DNA of 64,000 bases, from assembly GCF_016464365.1 (NCBI RefSeq), contig NZ_JADCUC010000006.1, forward strand, positions 124,001 to 188,000. Direction: 5' to 3'. Positions 37,246 to 45,438 of the stretch are shown here, piece after piece. The translations under genes were made by a program, and so were the position numbers. The notes beneath the pieces are model-generated. The model was given only the letters and a program-made list of their open reading frames with translations. It did no database searches and was not told where the DNA came from. Every line of letters begins with the position of its first letter. Within the stretch, counting starts at the first letter, position 1. The stretch is from Sandaracinobacteroides hominis (GTDB lineage Bacteria; Pseudomonadota; Alphaproteobacteria; Sphingomonadales; Sphingomonadaceae).

Positions 37246-37480
37246 CGTCGTCAGGCTCCCACCTCAGGATCGCCCGCATCCGCCAGGCGCCCGCCAGGAA
37301 CAGCAGCCCCGCCAGCAGGCTCGGCAGCTCGTACAGCATCTTCGCCAGCTCGGGCGCGGTGCGGATCAGCCCCCACAGCCCGGCGCCGCCGAACCACATG
37401 CCCACCATCAGCAATCCGCGCGCCAGCCAGACGTCCAGCGCCGAAGGCGCCTCGCGCTGCGGCTTCTCTTCCTCAAACAT
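37238..37480 (-). CDS. Small two-helix membrane protein
   Basis: 80 residues. A charged N-terminus (MFEEEKPQREAP) precedes two membrane segments (about 18-38 and 50-66: LARGLLMVGMWFGGAGLWGL, LPSLLAGLLFLAGAW). It overlaps the HAD phosphatase gene by eight bases and the next gene by eight. No family recognised; probably an accessory membrane protein of the ATP12 operon. Confidence 0.7.
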   Translation of the reverse strand: MFEEEKPQREAPSALDVWLARGLLMVGMWFGGAGLWGLIRTAPELAKMLYELPSLLAGLLFLAGAWRMRAILRWEPDDDG

Positions 37481-38135
37481 GCATCAGCCGTTTCAGGTCG
37501 GCGGCATCGACAGCCACCCCGACGGCGCCCGCTTCCTCCAGCTCATGCCGGTCGTGATAGCCCCAGTCGACACCAATCGCCTTCACGCCGGCCGCAACGC
37601 CCATGCCGATATCGAAAACGGTATCGCCGATGATGCAGGCCGCGTCCGCCTGCACCCCGGCTTCGGCCAGGCAGGCGAGCAGCATCGAGGGATTGGGCTT
37701 CGATGGATGCCGGTCAGCCGTCTGCAGGCTGATGAACCGGTCGAAGATGCCATGATGCTCCAGGCACAGCTTCAACCCGCGGTCGCTCTTTCCGGTAGCC
37801 ACCGCCAGCAGCCAGCCTTCGCCGGTAAGGTCGTCCAGCAACTCCCGCACGCCTTCGAACATCGGCTCGGCATCCAGCTTGCTGTCCGCCCTGAGCCGCT
37901 GGAAAGCCAGCTTGTAGTCGTCGGCCAGCCGGGTGTGCAGGTCGGAATCCGCCTCCGGCAGCAGCGCCTGCATCGCTTCCACCAGACTGAGGCCCACGAC
38001 CCGCCGCACCGAATGCGGATCGGGCGCATCCAGCCCCAGCCAGCCGAAACTGTCATCCATTGCGCGCAGAATATTGGCCTGGCTGTCCACCAGCGTTCCG
38101 TCGCAATCGAAAACGGCAAGCTTCAAGGGATTCAC
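37473..38135 (-). CDS. HAD-superfamily phosphatase (phosphoglycolate phosphatase-like)
   Basis: 220 residues from a GTG at 38135. Motif I VFDCDGTLVDS carries the nucleophile Asp; motif II is VATGKSDRGL, the Lys is in HPSKPNPSML, and motif III CIIGDTVFDIGMG supplies the Mg ligands. The cap domain resembles phosphoglycolate phosphatases and beta-phosphoglucomutase-type HADs. It is the first gene of the ATP12 operon. A weak hairpin (GAACC/GGTTC, 38136-38154) lies between it and vapD. Confidence 0.9.
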   Translation of the reverse strand: MNPLKLAVFDCDGTLVDSQANILRAMDDSFGWLGLDAPDPHSVRRVVGLSLVEAMQALLPEADSDLHTRLADDYKLAFQRLRADSKLDAEPMFEGVRELLDDLTGEGWLLAVATGKSDRGLKLCLEHHGIFDRFISLQTADRHPSKPNPSMLLACLAEAGVQADAACIIGDTVFDIGMGVAAGVKAIGVDWGYHDRHELEEAGAVGVAVDAADLKRLMHV

Positions 38136-38146
38136 GAACCAGCGAA

Positions 38147-38446
38147 CTAGGTTCGGGTCAGCGCATCAATTGCCGGTCGAAGGTCGTTGTTGTCCTCGAT
38201 ACGAAGCATACGAACGTCGCGCACGGCGGGAGAAAAACAATCGTAAGTCTTTGTTAGCTCCTGTACCGCAATGACGCAACGAACCGCGTCCACCGTTTCA
38301 TTGCCAAAATATGTGCTACCTTGCTGCCGTTCAAAGCCGTGCTTCGCAAGGCAATTTCCAATATCGACATAAGCGTTTCGCCATGATGGATTTCGATAAA
38401 TGGCCTCGAGGGTATTTGTATCGAGATCAAACACGATGGCGTACAT
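38147..38446 (-). CDS. vapD: VapD-family endoribonuclease toxin
   Basis: 99 residues from the ATG at 38446 (MYAIVFDLDTNTLEAIYRN); an earlier in-frame ATG at 38485 (MVGIGHNQP) is possible. Matches to VapD: the N-terminal YAIVFDLDT strand with an acidic residue, the central HGFERQQGSTYFGN and the C-terminal VRDVRMLRIEDNNDL. VapD has a Cas2-like ferredoxin fold and cleaves RNA as a dimer. The gene is clearly less GC-rich than its neighbours, pointing to horizontal transfer. No vapX-like antitoxin gene can be seen in the 136 bases upstream. Confidence 0.85.
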   Translation of the reverse strand: MYAIVFDLDTNTLEAIYRNPSWRNAYVDIGNCLAKHGFERQQGSTYFGNETVDAVRCVIAVQELTKTYDCFSPAVRDVRMLRIEDNNDLRPAIDALTRT

Positions 38447-38473
38447 TGAACGCTTTCTTGGTTGGTTATGCCC

Positions 38474-38494
38474 TATTCCCACCATGCGGGAATA
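38474..38494. promoter_or_regulatory. Inverted repeat upstream of vapD
   Basis: TATTCCC and GGGAATA are perfect arms around seven bases, 28 bases ahead of the vapD start. It may be a regulator site or a hairpin in the vapD leader, limiting translation. Confidence 0.4.
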
Positions 38495-38582
38495 AGGCTG
38501 AACGGTTTGCGTAACGGGGAGCATTACCGGAGCATAGTCTCAAGGGCCTGTCTGCACCAGTGACAGCATGCTGCCATTTGAA

Positions 38583-40130
38583 TCAGCTGATTATCGCCAT
38601 CTCATAGAGAAAGTCGACGAAGCCCATGGTCGCACCGGTCAGGCCCTGAACCCTGGGGTTCGTGCTGTCGATGACGAAATATTCGTTCGGGGCATGTGCG
38701 CCGCCGCCATGGCCCAGCCCGAACTGCCCCGCCGGGATTGACAGCGGCGGCTGCGTGAAGACGCTTCCCGGCCAGCTCCCCGCCAGCCTCGGCACCAGCG
38801 TCGCCTTCGCCCCATATTTCGCATAGACAGCCTGCTGCGCCCGGATGATGCGCGCATCCTCGGCCGTCTCGGTGGGATCATAGCCGCCCGAAACAATCAC
38901 CTCGATATCGCCAAAGCCGCGCTTCTGCAGATGCGCGCGCAGCTTCGCCTCGGCCTCCTTCGCCGTCTGGTTCGGCACCAGCCGCGCTTCCAGCTTCGCT
39001 TCGGCCTTGCCCGGCAGGATGGTCTTGCCGCCGGGCCCGGTATAGCCGGCCACCAGCCCCTGGATGTTCACGGTCGGCTGGCTCGCAAGCCGTTCCAGCG
39101 CCTTTTCCCATGGCTCGTTGTCGATCCACATCTTCACGCCATAGGCCGCCTTCGCGTCGGCCTCGCTGCTGGCGGCGGCGTTGATGGCGATCAGCTCCTT
39201 CTCGCGCGCCGTCAGCGGCCGCACATTCTCGAACCAGCCGTCGATCGCCGGCGTGTGGCCGTCGGCCTCCACCAGCGTGTTCAGCGCCTGCACCAGATGC
39301 CACACAGGGCTGTCCACCATCGCATGGTTGGAGCTGTGGATGTCGCCTGCCGGCCCCTTGCCCCAGCGCGCGCCGCTTGAAATCAGCTGGAACTCCAGCG
39401 GCCCCTTCGCCCCCAGATTGATCGCGACATTGCCGTTCGCGCCCTGCCAGGCAGAGGGGATGAATATGCCTTCCGCCTTCTTCAGCGCCTTGAGCACTTC
39501 CGGCACCGCAATCACCTCGTGGAAATTCGGAGAGGCAATTTCCTCCTCGCCCTCGGCCACCAGCACCAGGTTCACCGGCAGCTTCTTGCCCGCCTTCCGA
39601 AAGGCATGCAGCGCCCCCAGAAAGGCCATCTCCGGCCCCTTCTGGTTCACGGCGCCACGCCCCTGGATGGCGCGCCCCCAGCTCGCCTTGTCGACGATCG
39701 CCGCTTCAAACGGAGGCGTCGACCATTCCGACGGGTTCACCTGCTTCACGTCATACATGAAATAGACGCCCAGCGTCCGCTTGGCGCCCGCATCCAGCGT
39801 TGCGAAAATGCCCGGCTCGCCGCTGGTCGGGATCTTCTTCACCGTCTGGAAACCGGCGTCCTTCAGGATGCCCATCGTATAGTCGGCAGCTTCCTGCATC
39901 TGCCACTTCTCTGCGGCGATCCCCGGATGCCGGATCCAGTCCTGGATGCGCTTCACGCTGGCATCCTTGTCGGCCTCCACGGCCGACAGCAATGCAGAAC
40001 GGTCCGCCTCCACAGCCGCCTTCACCGCATCGCGCTCGCTTTGCGCAAAGGCTGCCCCCGGCACCACGGCCGCAGCGCCAGCCAGCGCCGTCATCCCCAC
40101 AAACGCCCTGCGATCCGTTTCCATGCCCAT
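38583..40130 (-). CDS. Exported M20-family metallopeptidase
   Basis: 515 residues with a twin-arginine-like signal (DRRAFVGMTALAGAAAVV, cut near AFA). The catalytic domain has metal-binding MYDVKQVNP in place of the usual HxD, GRGAVNQKGPEMAFLGAL with the bridging Asn instead of Asp, and AEGEEEIASPN with the catalytic Glu pair. The lid domain is interrupted around residues 215-370. Replacement of the first His-x-Asp by Tyr-Asp is atypical, so it may have altered metal use. Peptide or amidohydrolase activity in the periplasm is inferred from family. Confidence 0.85.
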   Translation of the reverse strand: MGMETDRRAFVGMTALAGAAAVVPGAAFAQSERDAVKAAVEADRSALLSAVEADKDASVKRIQDWIRHPGIAAEKWQMQEAADYTMGILKDAGFQTVKKIPTSGEPGIFATLDAGAKRTLGVYFMYDVKQVNPSEWSTPPFEAAIVDKASWGRAIQGRGAVNQKGPEMAFLGALHAFRKAGKKLPVNLVLVAEGEEEIASPNFHEVIAVPEVLKALKKAEGIFIPSAWQGANGNVAINLGAKGPLEFQLISSGARWGKGPAGDIHSSNHAMVDSPVWHLVQALNTLVEADGHTPAIDGWFENVRPLTAREKELIAINAAASSEADAKAAYGVKMWIDNEPWEKALERLASQPTVNIQGLVAGYTGPGGKTILPGKAEAKLEARLVPNQTAKEAEAKLRAHLQKRGFGDIEVIVSGGYDPTETAEDARIIRAQQAVYAKYGAKATLVPRLAGSWPGSVFTQPPLSIPAGQFGLGHGGGAHAPNEYFVIDSTNPRVQGLTGATMGFVDFLYEMAIIS

Positions 40131-40144
40131 CCCTTTGTTGCTGA

Positions 40145-41221
40145 TTATTTTCCGCGGCTTCTGCGTTCCCCGCGCCGGTTACCGCTGGTCGCACTGCTCA
40201 TCCGCCGCCGCTTCGGCTTCGGCCCTTCGGGCTTGTCCGGCGCGATCGGCAGGTCGGCATCCTCCGGCGAAAAGCCCAGCATCTTCAGCGTGTCGGCAAA
40301 GTGGGCGGGCAGATCCGCCTTTACATCCAGCGTCCCGCCATCCGGCAGCCCCAGCACCAGCCGCCGCGCATGCAGGTGCATCTTGCGCGAAACGCCGCCC
40401 GTCAGGAAGGCTTCCGTCCCGCCATATTTGCCGTCGCCCACAATCGGCGTGCCGGTCGCCGCTGCATGCACGCGCAACTGGTGCGTCCGCCCGGTCATCG
40501 GCTGCATTTCCACGAACGCCGCCTTGTCGGATGCGCGGTCGATCACGCGAAAACGCGATTTGGCGACCAGCCCGGCTTCCTCGTCGACATGCATTTTCTC
40601 GCCGCCGGTGCCCGGCTGCTTGCCGATGGGCAGGTCGATCAGCGCATCGTCCAGCTTCGGATGCCCGGCCACCACCGCCCAATACAGCTTCTTGGTGTCC
40701 CGCGTCGCAAAGCTCTTCCCGAAATAGGCAGCTGCCCGCGCCGAGCGCGCCAGCAGCAGAACGCCGGAGGTATCCTTGTCCAGCCGGTGCACCAGCTTGG
40801 GCCGGCTCTCCGCCTCGAACTGCAAGGCATCCAGCAGACCGTCGACATGCTCGGTGGTCTTGGTGCCGCCCTGCGTCGCCAGCCCCGGCGGCTTGTTGAT
40901 CACCAGCGCATGCTTGGATTTATGGATCACCAGCCCTTGCGCAAACTCGATCTCCTCCGGGCTCAGCTCGCGCCGCGGCTTAACCGGCCTGGCCGCCAGC
41001 TTTGCGCCATCCACCGGCACTGTCTCCGCCGGCGGCACCCGCAGCACCTGCCCCTCGGCCAGCCGGTCGCCCGGCCCGACCCGCGCGCCATCCACACGCA
41101 GCTGCCCGGTACGCGCCCAGCGGCTGACCAGGTTGAAGCTCACATCCGCCATGTGCCGCTTGAACCAGCGGTCGACGCGGATGCCGTCGTCGTCGGCAGC
41201 GATGGTGAATTCACGACTCAT
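40145..41221 (-). CDS. RluA-family 23S rRNA pseudouridine synthase (RluC-like)
   Basis: 358 residues from the ATG at 41221, overlapping the crcB stop (ATGA). An S4 domain occupies about 15-65 (DGIRVDRWFKRHMADVSF, LRVDGARVGPGDRLAEG), and the catalytic domain has LVHRLDKDTSGVLLLARS with the catalytic Asp, plus MTGRTHQLRVHAAATGTPI. It converts uridines in 23S rRNA to pseudouridine. A basic Lys/Arg tail (RGERRSRGK) may bind RNA. RluC is the likely orthologue; RluD is possible. Confidence 0.9.
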   Translation of the reverse strand: MSREFTIAADDDGIRVDRWFKRHMADVSFNLVSRWARTGQLRVDGARVGPGDRLAEGQVLRVPPAETVPVDGAKLAARPVKPRRELSPEEIEFAQGLVIHKSKHALVINKPPGLATQGGTKTTEHVDGLLDALQFEAESRPKLVHRLDKDTSGVLLLARSARAAAYFGKSFATRDTKKLYWAVVAGHPKLDDALIDLPIGKQPGTGGEKMHVDEEAGLVAKSRFRVIDRASDKAAFVEMQPMTGRTHQLRVHAAATGTPIVGDGKYGGTEAFLTGGVSRKMHLHARRLVLGLPDGGTLDVKADLPAHFADTLKMLGFSPEDADLPIAPDKPEGPKPKRRRMSSATSGNRRGERRSRGK

Positions 41222-41589
41222 GCAAAAGCCCGTCCAATCTGAAGCCCGGCATACAGCGCGGCCATGCTCACCACCACCGACCCAAGCACATAGGCGGCAA
41301 CATTGCCCCAGGCGCCCCGTTCCAACATCTGCACCGCGTCGAGGGAAAAGGCGGAAAAGGTCGTGAAGCCGCCAAGCACGCCAGCCGCCAGGAACAGCCG
41401 GCTGGTTTCGGTATAGGTGCCGCGCGCGGTCAGCCAGCCCACCAGCAGCCCCATCAGCAGGCCGCCGATGATGTTCACGCCCATCGTGCCAAGCGGCGCG
41501 GGCAGCAGCCGATAAAAGCCATAGCGCGCCATCGAGCCAAGCGCCCCGCCCAATCCGACAAGAAGAAGATTCATCACCAGCGAACGCAT
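41218..41589 (-). CDS. crcB: Fluoride ion channel CrcB/Fluc
   Basis: 123 residues from the ATG at 41589; an ATG at 41574 is a possible alternative. Four membrane helices and the signature LLVGLGGALGSMARY, GVNIIGGLLMGLL with the pore Asn, and GFTTFSAFSLDAV with the Phe box, identify the dual-topology Fluc channel that expels fluoride. Coupling to a pseudouridine synthase gene is by a four-base overlap. No fluoride riboswitch was seen upstream. Confidence 0.93.
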   Translation of the reverse strand: MRSLVMNLLLVGLGGALGSMARYGFYRLLPAPLGTMGVNIIGGLLMGLLVGWLTARGTYTETSRLFLAAGVLGGFTTFSAFSLDAVQMLERGAWGNVAAYVLGSVVVSMAALYAGLQIGRAFA

Positions 41590-41652
41590 AGCTCGCGCGC
41601 CCGCCGTTGCCAAACACCACTCCGCCGGAAGCCACAGCGGCTGTGCGCCAAC

Positions 41653-42507
41653 CTACCCCCGGCCGGACACTCCGAAGGTCCAGCCCTCCGTTCGCGCAAT
41701 CGCGTCCATCATCCCCACCGGGCGCCACCATTTCGGCTCGCCCGCCATCCGCCGCAGCGCCGCCGCCGACAGCAGCGCATCGGTCTGGTGGTCATTCAGC
41801 CCCTCATCGCACACGCCCTTGCTCCCGAATGCCGCCAGCGCCACATTCAGCCCCGCCGCATCGCGCAGCTTCAACCCGCGCCCACCGGCATGGCGCAGCA
41901 TCGCCCGGGTATAGATTTCCACCACCGTCCGCTCGCCCGGCGGATCGAACGGCCACACCGCAAAGCTCCCCCGCAACCGATGCAGCAACCGCATCCCGGC
42001 AAAGCTCGCCTTGGCAACCTGCGCCGCCCCAACGCAATCGAACAGGGTAGAGGCCTTGCCGCCGCCCCCCGCATTGAAGACGCCCTCGCAAACCCGGAAA
42101 TGCAGGAAATCCGCTTTCGCCCCGTCCGCCGCCCCCATCCAGAAATGCGCGCGGCCGGCGCCCGCCATGAAATCCCCGGCGCCAAGATCTGCGTCCGCGC
42201 ACTGCACATCCAGCCAGGCCCAGAATTCAGGCCCGCTCTCGGGTGTCTCCATCCCCGGCAGATAGGCGCCACGGTCCAGAAAAGGCGGCGCAAAGGAAAA
42301 GTCGAATCCGGCCAATACCGTGCCCGGCAACGCCTCCAGCCAATCCGCAATCTCTGCCCGCGCCCAGCCGGCGGGGGAGGGCGGCGGCACCAGCCGGGGC
42401 GCGTCCACGCCCCGGCCGGCAACCGCCATGGCTATCCCCCGATGCCGGGCACCCTTCGCGCCCGACCAGTCGATCGCGACGAAATGCTCGAACTCAGGCA
42501 GTCGCAC
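41653..42507 (-). CDS. RNase-H-like DUF429-type protein
   Basis: 284 residues from a GTG at 42507, whose codon overlaps the end of the upstream metalloprotease gene in another frame; a longer version from 42552 is possible. The N-terminal FVAIDWSGAKGARH and the FDFSFAPPFL strand with acidic residues resemble the RNase-H/actin-like DUF429 group. Central GKASTLFDCVGAAQVAKASF and C-terminal CDEGLNDHQTDALLSAAALR fit the same group. Function unknown. Confidence 0.6.
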   Translation of the reverse strand: MRLPEFEHFVAIDWSGAKGARHRGIAMAVAGRGVDAPRLVPPPSPAGWARAEIADWLEALPGTVLAGFDFSFAPPFLDRGAYLPGMETPESGPEFWAWLDVQCADADLGAGDFMAGAGRAHFWMGAADGAKADFLHFRVCEGVFNAGGGGKASTLFDCVGAAQVAKASFAGMRLLHRLRGSFAVWPFDPPGERTVVEIYTRAMLRHAGGRGLKLRDAAGLNVALAAFGSKGVCDEGLNDHQTDALLSAAALRRMAGEPKWWRPVGMMDAIARTEGWTFGVSGRG

Positions 42508-43603
42508 GCGATCGACGGCGGGCCATGCAGCCCACCAACCCGAAGCCGGCAATCAGCATCGCCCAGCTCTTCGGCTCCGGCACCACGCCGAACATCAGCC
42601 GCGTATCGGCGCTGAAATCCGGGTTCGCCAGCACGTCGAACTTCAGGTTCCACCCCAGCGCATCGAACGCCGCCAGATCCAGCGAATTGACCCGGCCCAT
42701 CTCGCCCCGGCGGGAAGTCGGGTCCATCATCCCCAAGCCCTCCTTCCAGTGCGAGGCCTGCTGCCCGTCGCCCCAGTTCACGCCGGTCGAAAAGGCGCCA
42801 CCCAACAACGCCGTTGCCCCGCCGTCGATCGAGAAGAAGGGAGCGCCGCCCATCGACCAGTCCAGCCCCAGTTCGCTATAGCGGAACAGATCCATTCCGT
42901 GCCCGATCCAGTCATAGTTCCAGTTATAGCCATAGGAAGGCGCAAAGGCGTCGTAATAGTCGACACCTGAAGTAAAGCCCATGATGTGGCCGAGTTCGTG
43001 GAAGGCGGTGAAGGTGAAATCATAGAAACCGCCCGAAATGCCGTCTGTCGGATCGAAATCGAAATTCAGATCGGAATTGAAATTGATCGAGCCGTCCTTT
43101 AAGCCGTCGACATAGACCAGCCCCAGCGCCTTCCCCTGCGCCCAGGTCACGCCATAGCGCTGGTTGTTCCAGCTGCCATCGTTATCCCAGATGCGCGAGA
43201 ACGGATCTGCCCCGGTCTGGTTGACGGCATCGGTATAGCCCGGCTTCCACATGCCGATGGAGCCGCCGCTGGCATCCGGCAGATGCGCGATGGCGGTTGC
43301 ATCCAGCGCCGAGTTCCCGACGGCGCCCATCGCGCCGACGATCACGCCCACATTGTCGACATGGTAGTAATTGCTGGTGCCGCCGATCGGCCCGTTCACG
43401 CCCTGCCCGTAAAAGCTCACGTCGATGCGCAGCGTGGTGTCGGTCGTCACCAACGATTCCCAGAAGTCCGCGGCCTTTCGAAAACTGTTGTAGGCGGCAG
43501 TATCGCCGGCCAGCCCGCCCTGGTCCAACAGGTCGATCTTCAGCGCCGAAGCAGGCGCGGAAATCGCCGAAACCAACAGCGCGGCAGCAAGTGCAATTCG
43601 CAT
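42494..43603 (-). CDS. NF038122-type metalloprotease with PEP sorting tail
   Basis: 369 residues from the ATG at 43603, with GGGGGTC eight bases upstream. A signal peptide (residues 1-20, cut near ASA) is followed by a zinc metalloprotease domain with FHELGHIMGFTSGVDYYD (HExxHxxGF) near residue 180 and a DLAAFDALGWN end typical of this secreted family. The tail VPEPKSWAMLIAGFG then ARRRSR is a PEP-type sorting signal. The product is expected on the cell surface or outer membrane after processing. No exosortase is present in the window. Confidence 0.87.
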   Translation of the reverse strand: MRIALAAALLVSAISAPASALKIDLLDQGGLAGDTAAYNSFRKAADFWESLVTTDTTLRIDVSFYGQGVNGPIGGTSNYYHVDNVGVIVGAMGAVGNSALDATAIAHLPDASGGSIGMWKPGYTDAVNQTGADPFSRIWDNDGSWNNQRYGVTWAQGKALGLVYVDGLKDGSINFNSDLNFDFDPTDGISGGFYDFTFTAFHELGHIMGFTSGVDYYDAFAPSYGYNWNYDWIGHGMDLFRYSELGLDWSMGGAPFFSIDGGATALLGGAFSTGVNWGDGQQASHWKEGLGMMDPTSRRGEMGRVNSLDLAAFDALGWNLKFDVLANPDFSADTRLMFGVVPEPKSWAMLIAGFGLVGCMARRRSRATA

Positions 43604-43845
43604 AAACAAGACCCCCATAGATTCCGCCGAACCCCTTCGGCGTTGCCGGATGCTTCGCGCATGCAGCACACAAGTCAATATCCATCCGCCATCCGGGAAC
43701 ATCGGCCGCGCCCATCCGTTGGCAGCCAGGGGCCGCACGTAGCGACGAGCGCTAAGGCAAACGTGCGGCTTCTCCCTTCAGCCAGGCTTTCGGCGCCCTC
43801 CGTTCCCATGCCTCCCGCAACAGCGCAGCTTGCCTTCAACGTGAT

Positions 43846-44118
43846 CTAGGACGTGAACTCCTAAACTGGAGGCGTTTTGATGGCCCGGAGAGGCAAAATC
43901 GGCGTTGGCGCCGGCCGAAGGCGGGGCTTTGCCCCCCGGCGAGGCCGGTGACGGCGTTGATTTTGCCTCTCCGGGCCACCGAAGGCGTGGTTTACAGCCC
44001 CGATCCAGCGCTCGCTGCGCTTGCCAGCTACCATAAGGTAGCCGGACTGCGCTTGCTCACTCGTCTCGGGGCTGTAAACCACGTCAAAATGCCTCCAGTT
44101 TAGGAGTTCACGTCCTAG
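43846..44118. mobile_element. 265-bp MITE-like element with CTAG target duplication
   Basis: The element 43850-44114 has terminal inverted repeats of 31 bases (43850-43880 and 44084-44114) differing at one position, and starts GACGTGAACTCC. Identical CTAG flanks lie at 43846-43849 and 44115-44118. Inside are two more perfect inverted repeats: 19 bases (43882-43900/43959-43977) and 18 bases (43986-44003/44066-44083). It encodes no protein. A 4-base CTAG duplication is the target habit of IS5-family transposases, so it is probably mobilised in trans. It lies 242 bases upstream of the metalloprotease gene, in which space nothing else was seen. Confidence 0.82.
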
Positions 44119-45401
44119 CCGCGCTCCCGGCGAAGACTCTCCCAAAAGGCGAGCCTTTCGCCGATGCGCTTTTCCATCCCCCGTTCGGTCGGCCGATACA
44201 GTTCCTGCCGGCCCATCCCCTCGGGCCAATAGTTGTCGCCGGAAAATCCATGCTCGCTGTCATGGTCATAGGCATAGCCCTTGCCATGCCCCAGCTCCTT
44301 CATCAGCCGGGTAGGGGCGTTCACGATATTCCTGGGCGGCGGCAGGCTGCCGCTCTCCCGCGCCAGCTTCCACGCCCCCTTCTGCGCCACATAGGCGGCG
44401 TTCGATTTCGGCGCCGTTGCCAGATACAGGCAGGCCTGCGCAATCGCCAGCTCGCCCTCCGGGCTGCCCAGGAAATCATAGCTCTCCTTCGCCGCCAGCG
44501 TCACCACCAGCGCGTTGGAATCCGCAAGGCCCACATCCTCAGAGGCAAAGCGCACCAGCCGCCGCAGCACGTAAAGCGGCTGCTCACCAGCCACCAGCAT
44601 CCGCGCCAACCAATAGAGCGCTGCATCCGGGTCCGACCCGCGCAACGACTTATGCAGCGCAGAAATCAGATCGTAATGCCCGTCCCGATCCTTGTCATAC
44701 ACCGGCACCCGCCGCTGCAGCACGGCCGCCATCGCCACCCGGTCCAGCGGCTCCGGTACGTCCAACGAAAGCAAAGTCTCCGCCTGCCCCAGCAGGAAAC
44801 GCCCATCGCCGTCCGCCCCCGCCAGCAAAGCCCCGCGCGCGTCCGCCGTCAGCGGCAATTCCCGCCCCTCGCCGGCCTCCGCCCGCACCAGCAGCGCGTC
44901 CAGCGCCGCCTCGTCCAGCCGATTCAGCACCAGAACCTGCGCCCGCGAAAGAATGGCGGCGTTCAGCTCGAAACTGGGATTTTCGGTCGTCGCGCCCACC
45001 AGCGTGATCGTCCCATCCTCTATCGGCCCCAGGAACCCATCCTGCTGGCTGCGATTGAAGCGATGGATTTCATCCACGAACAGCAAGGTCCGCGTCCCCG
45101 CCACCCGCGCCGCGGCAAAGATCGCCTTCAGGTCGGCAGTCGACGTCATCACCGCCGAAACGCCGACGAACCGGTATCCGGTGGCCTCCGCCAGCAGCCG
45201 CGCAATGGTCGTCTTGCCAGTCCCCGGCGGGCCCCACAGGATCAGGTTCGGCAGCCTGCCGGCCGCCACCATCCGCGTCAGCGCCCCGTCCGGCCCCAGC
45301 AGATGATCCTGCCCCACGACATCGGCCAGCGAACCCGGACGCAACCGTTCCGGCAACGGCGCCCGCCGCTCATTCGTTTCCCCTGCAAACAGATCCGCCA
45401 T
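44115..45401 (-). CDS. rarA: Replication-associated recombination protein A (RarA/MgsA)
   Basis: 428 residues from the ATG at 45401. AAA+ ATPase with Walker A WGPPGTGKTT (about residues 55-64), Walker B LLFVDEIHRF, sensor ATTENPSFELN, and the C-terminal RarA tetramerisation region (DPDAALYWLARMLVAGEQP, SAYVAQKG-like NAAYVAQKGAWK). It works at stalled forks with SSB and RecA. Its last codons end RRERG, and the stop TAG is part of the CTAG duplication of the adjacent MITE. Confidence 0.93.
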   Translation of the reverse strand: MADLFAGETNERRAPLPERLRPGSLADVVGQDHLLGPDGALTRMVAAGRLPNLILWGPPGTGKTTIARLLAEATGYRFVGVSAVMTSTADLKAIFAAARVAGTRTLLFVDEIHRFNRSQQDGFLGPIEDGTITLVGATTENPSFELNAAILSRAQVLVLNRLDEAALDALLVRAEAGEGRELPLTADARGALLAGADGDGRFLLGQAETLLSLDVPEPLDRVAMAAVLQRRVPVYDKDRDGHYDLISALHKSLRGSDPDAALYWLARMLVAGEQPLYVLRRLVRFASEDVGLADSNALVVTLAAKESYDFLGSPEGELAIAQACLYLATAPKSNAAYVAQKGAWKLARESGSLPPPRNIVNAPTRLMKELGHGKGYAYDHDSEHGFSGDNYWPEGMGRQELYRPTERGMEKRIGERLAFWESLRRERG

Positions 45402-45438
45402 GCCCCAGCCTATGCTCCGGCAGGGCTTGCGGTGGAAG

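Noticed and set aside
41590-41652. Fluoride riboswitch before crcB.
   Set aside because: The short upstream spacer does not show the conserved fluoride aptamer bases.
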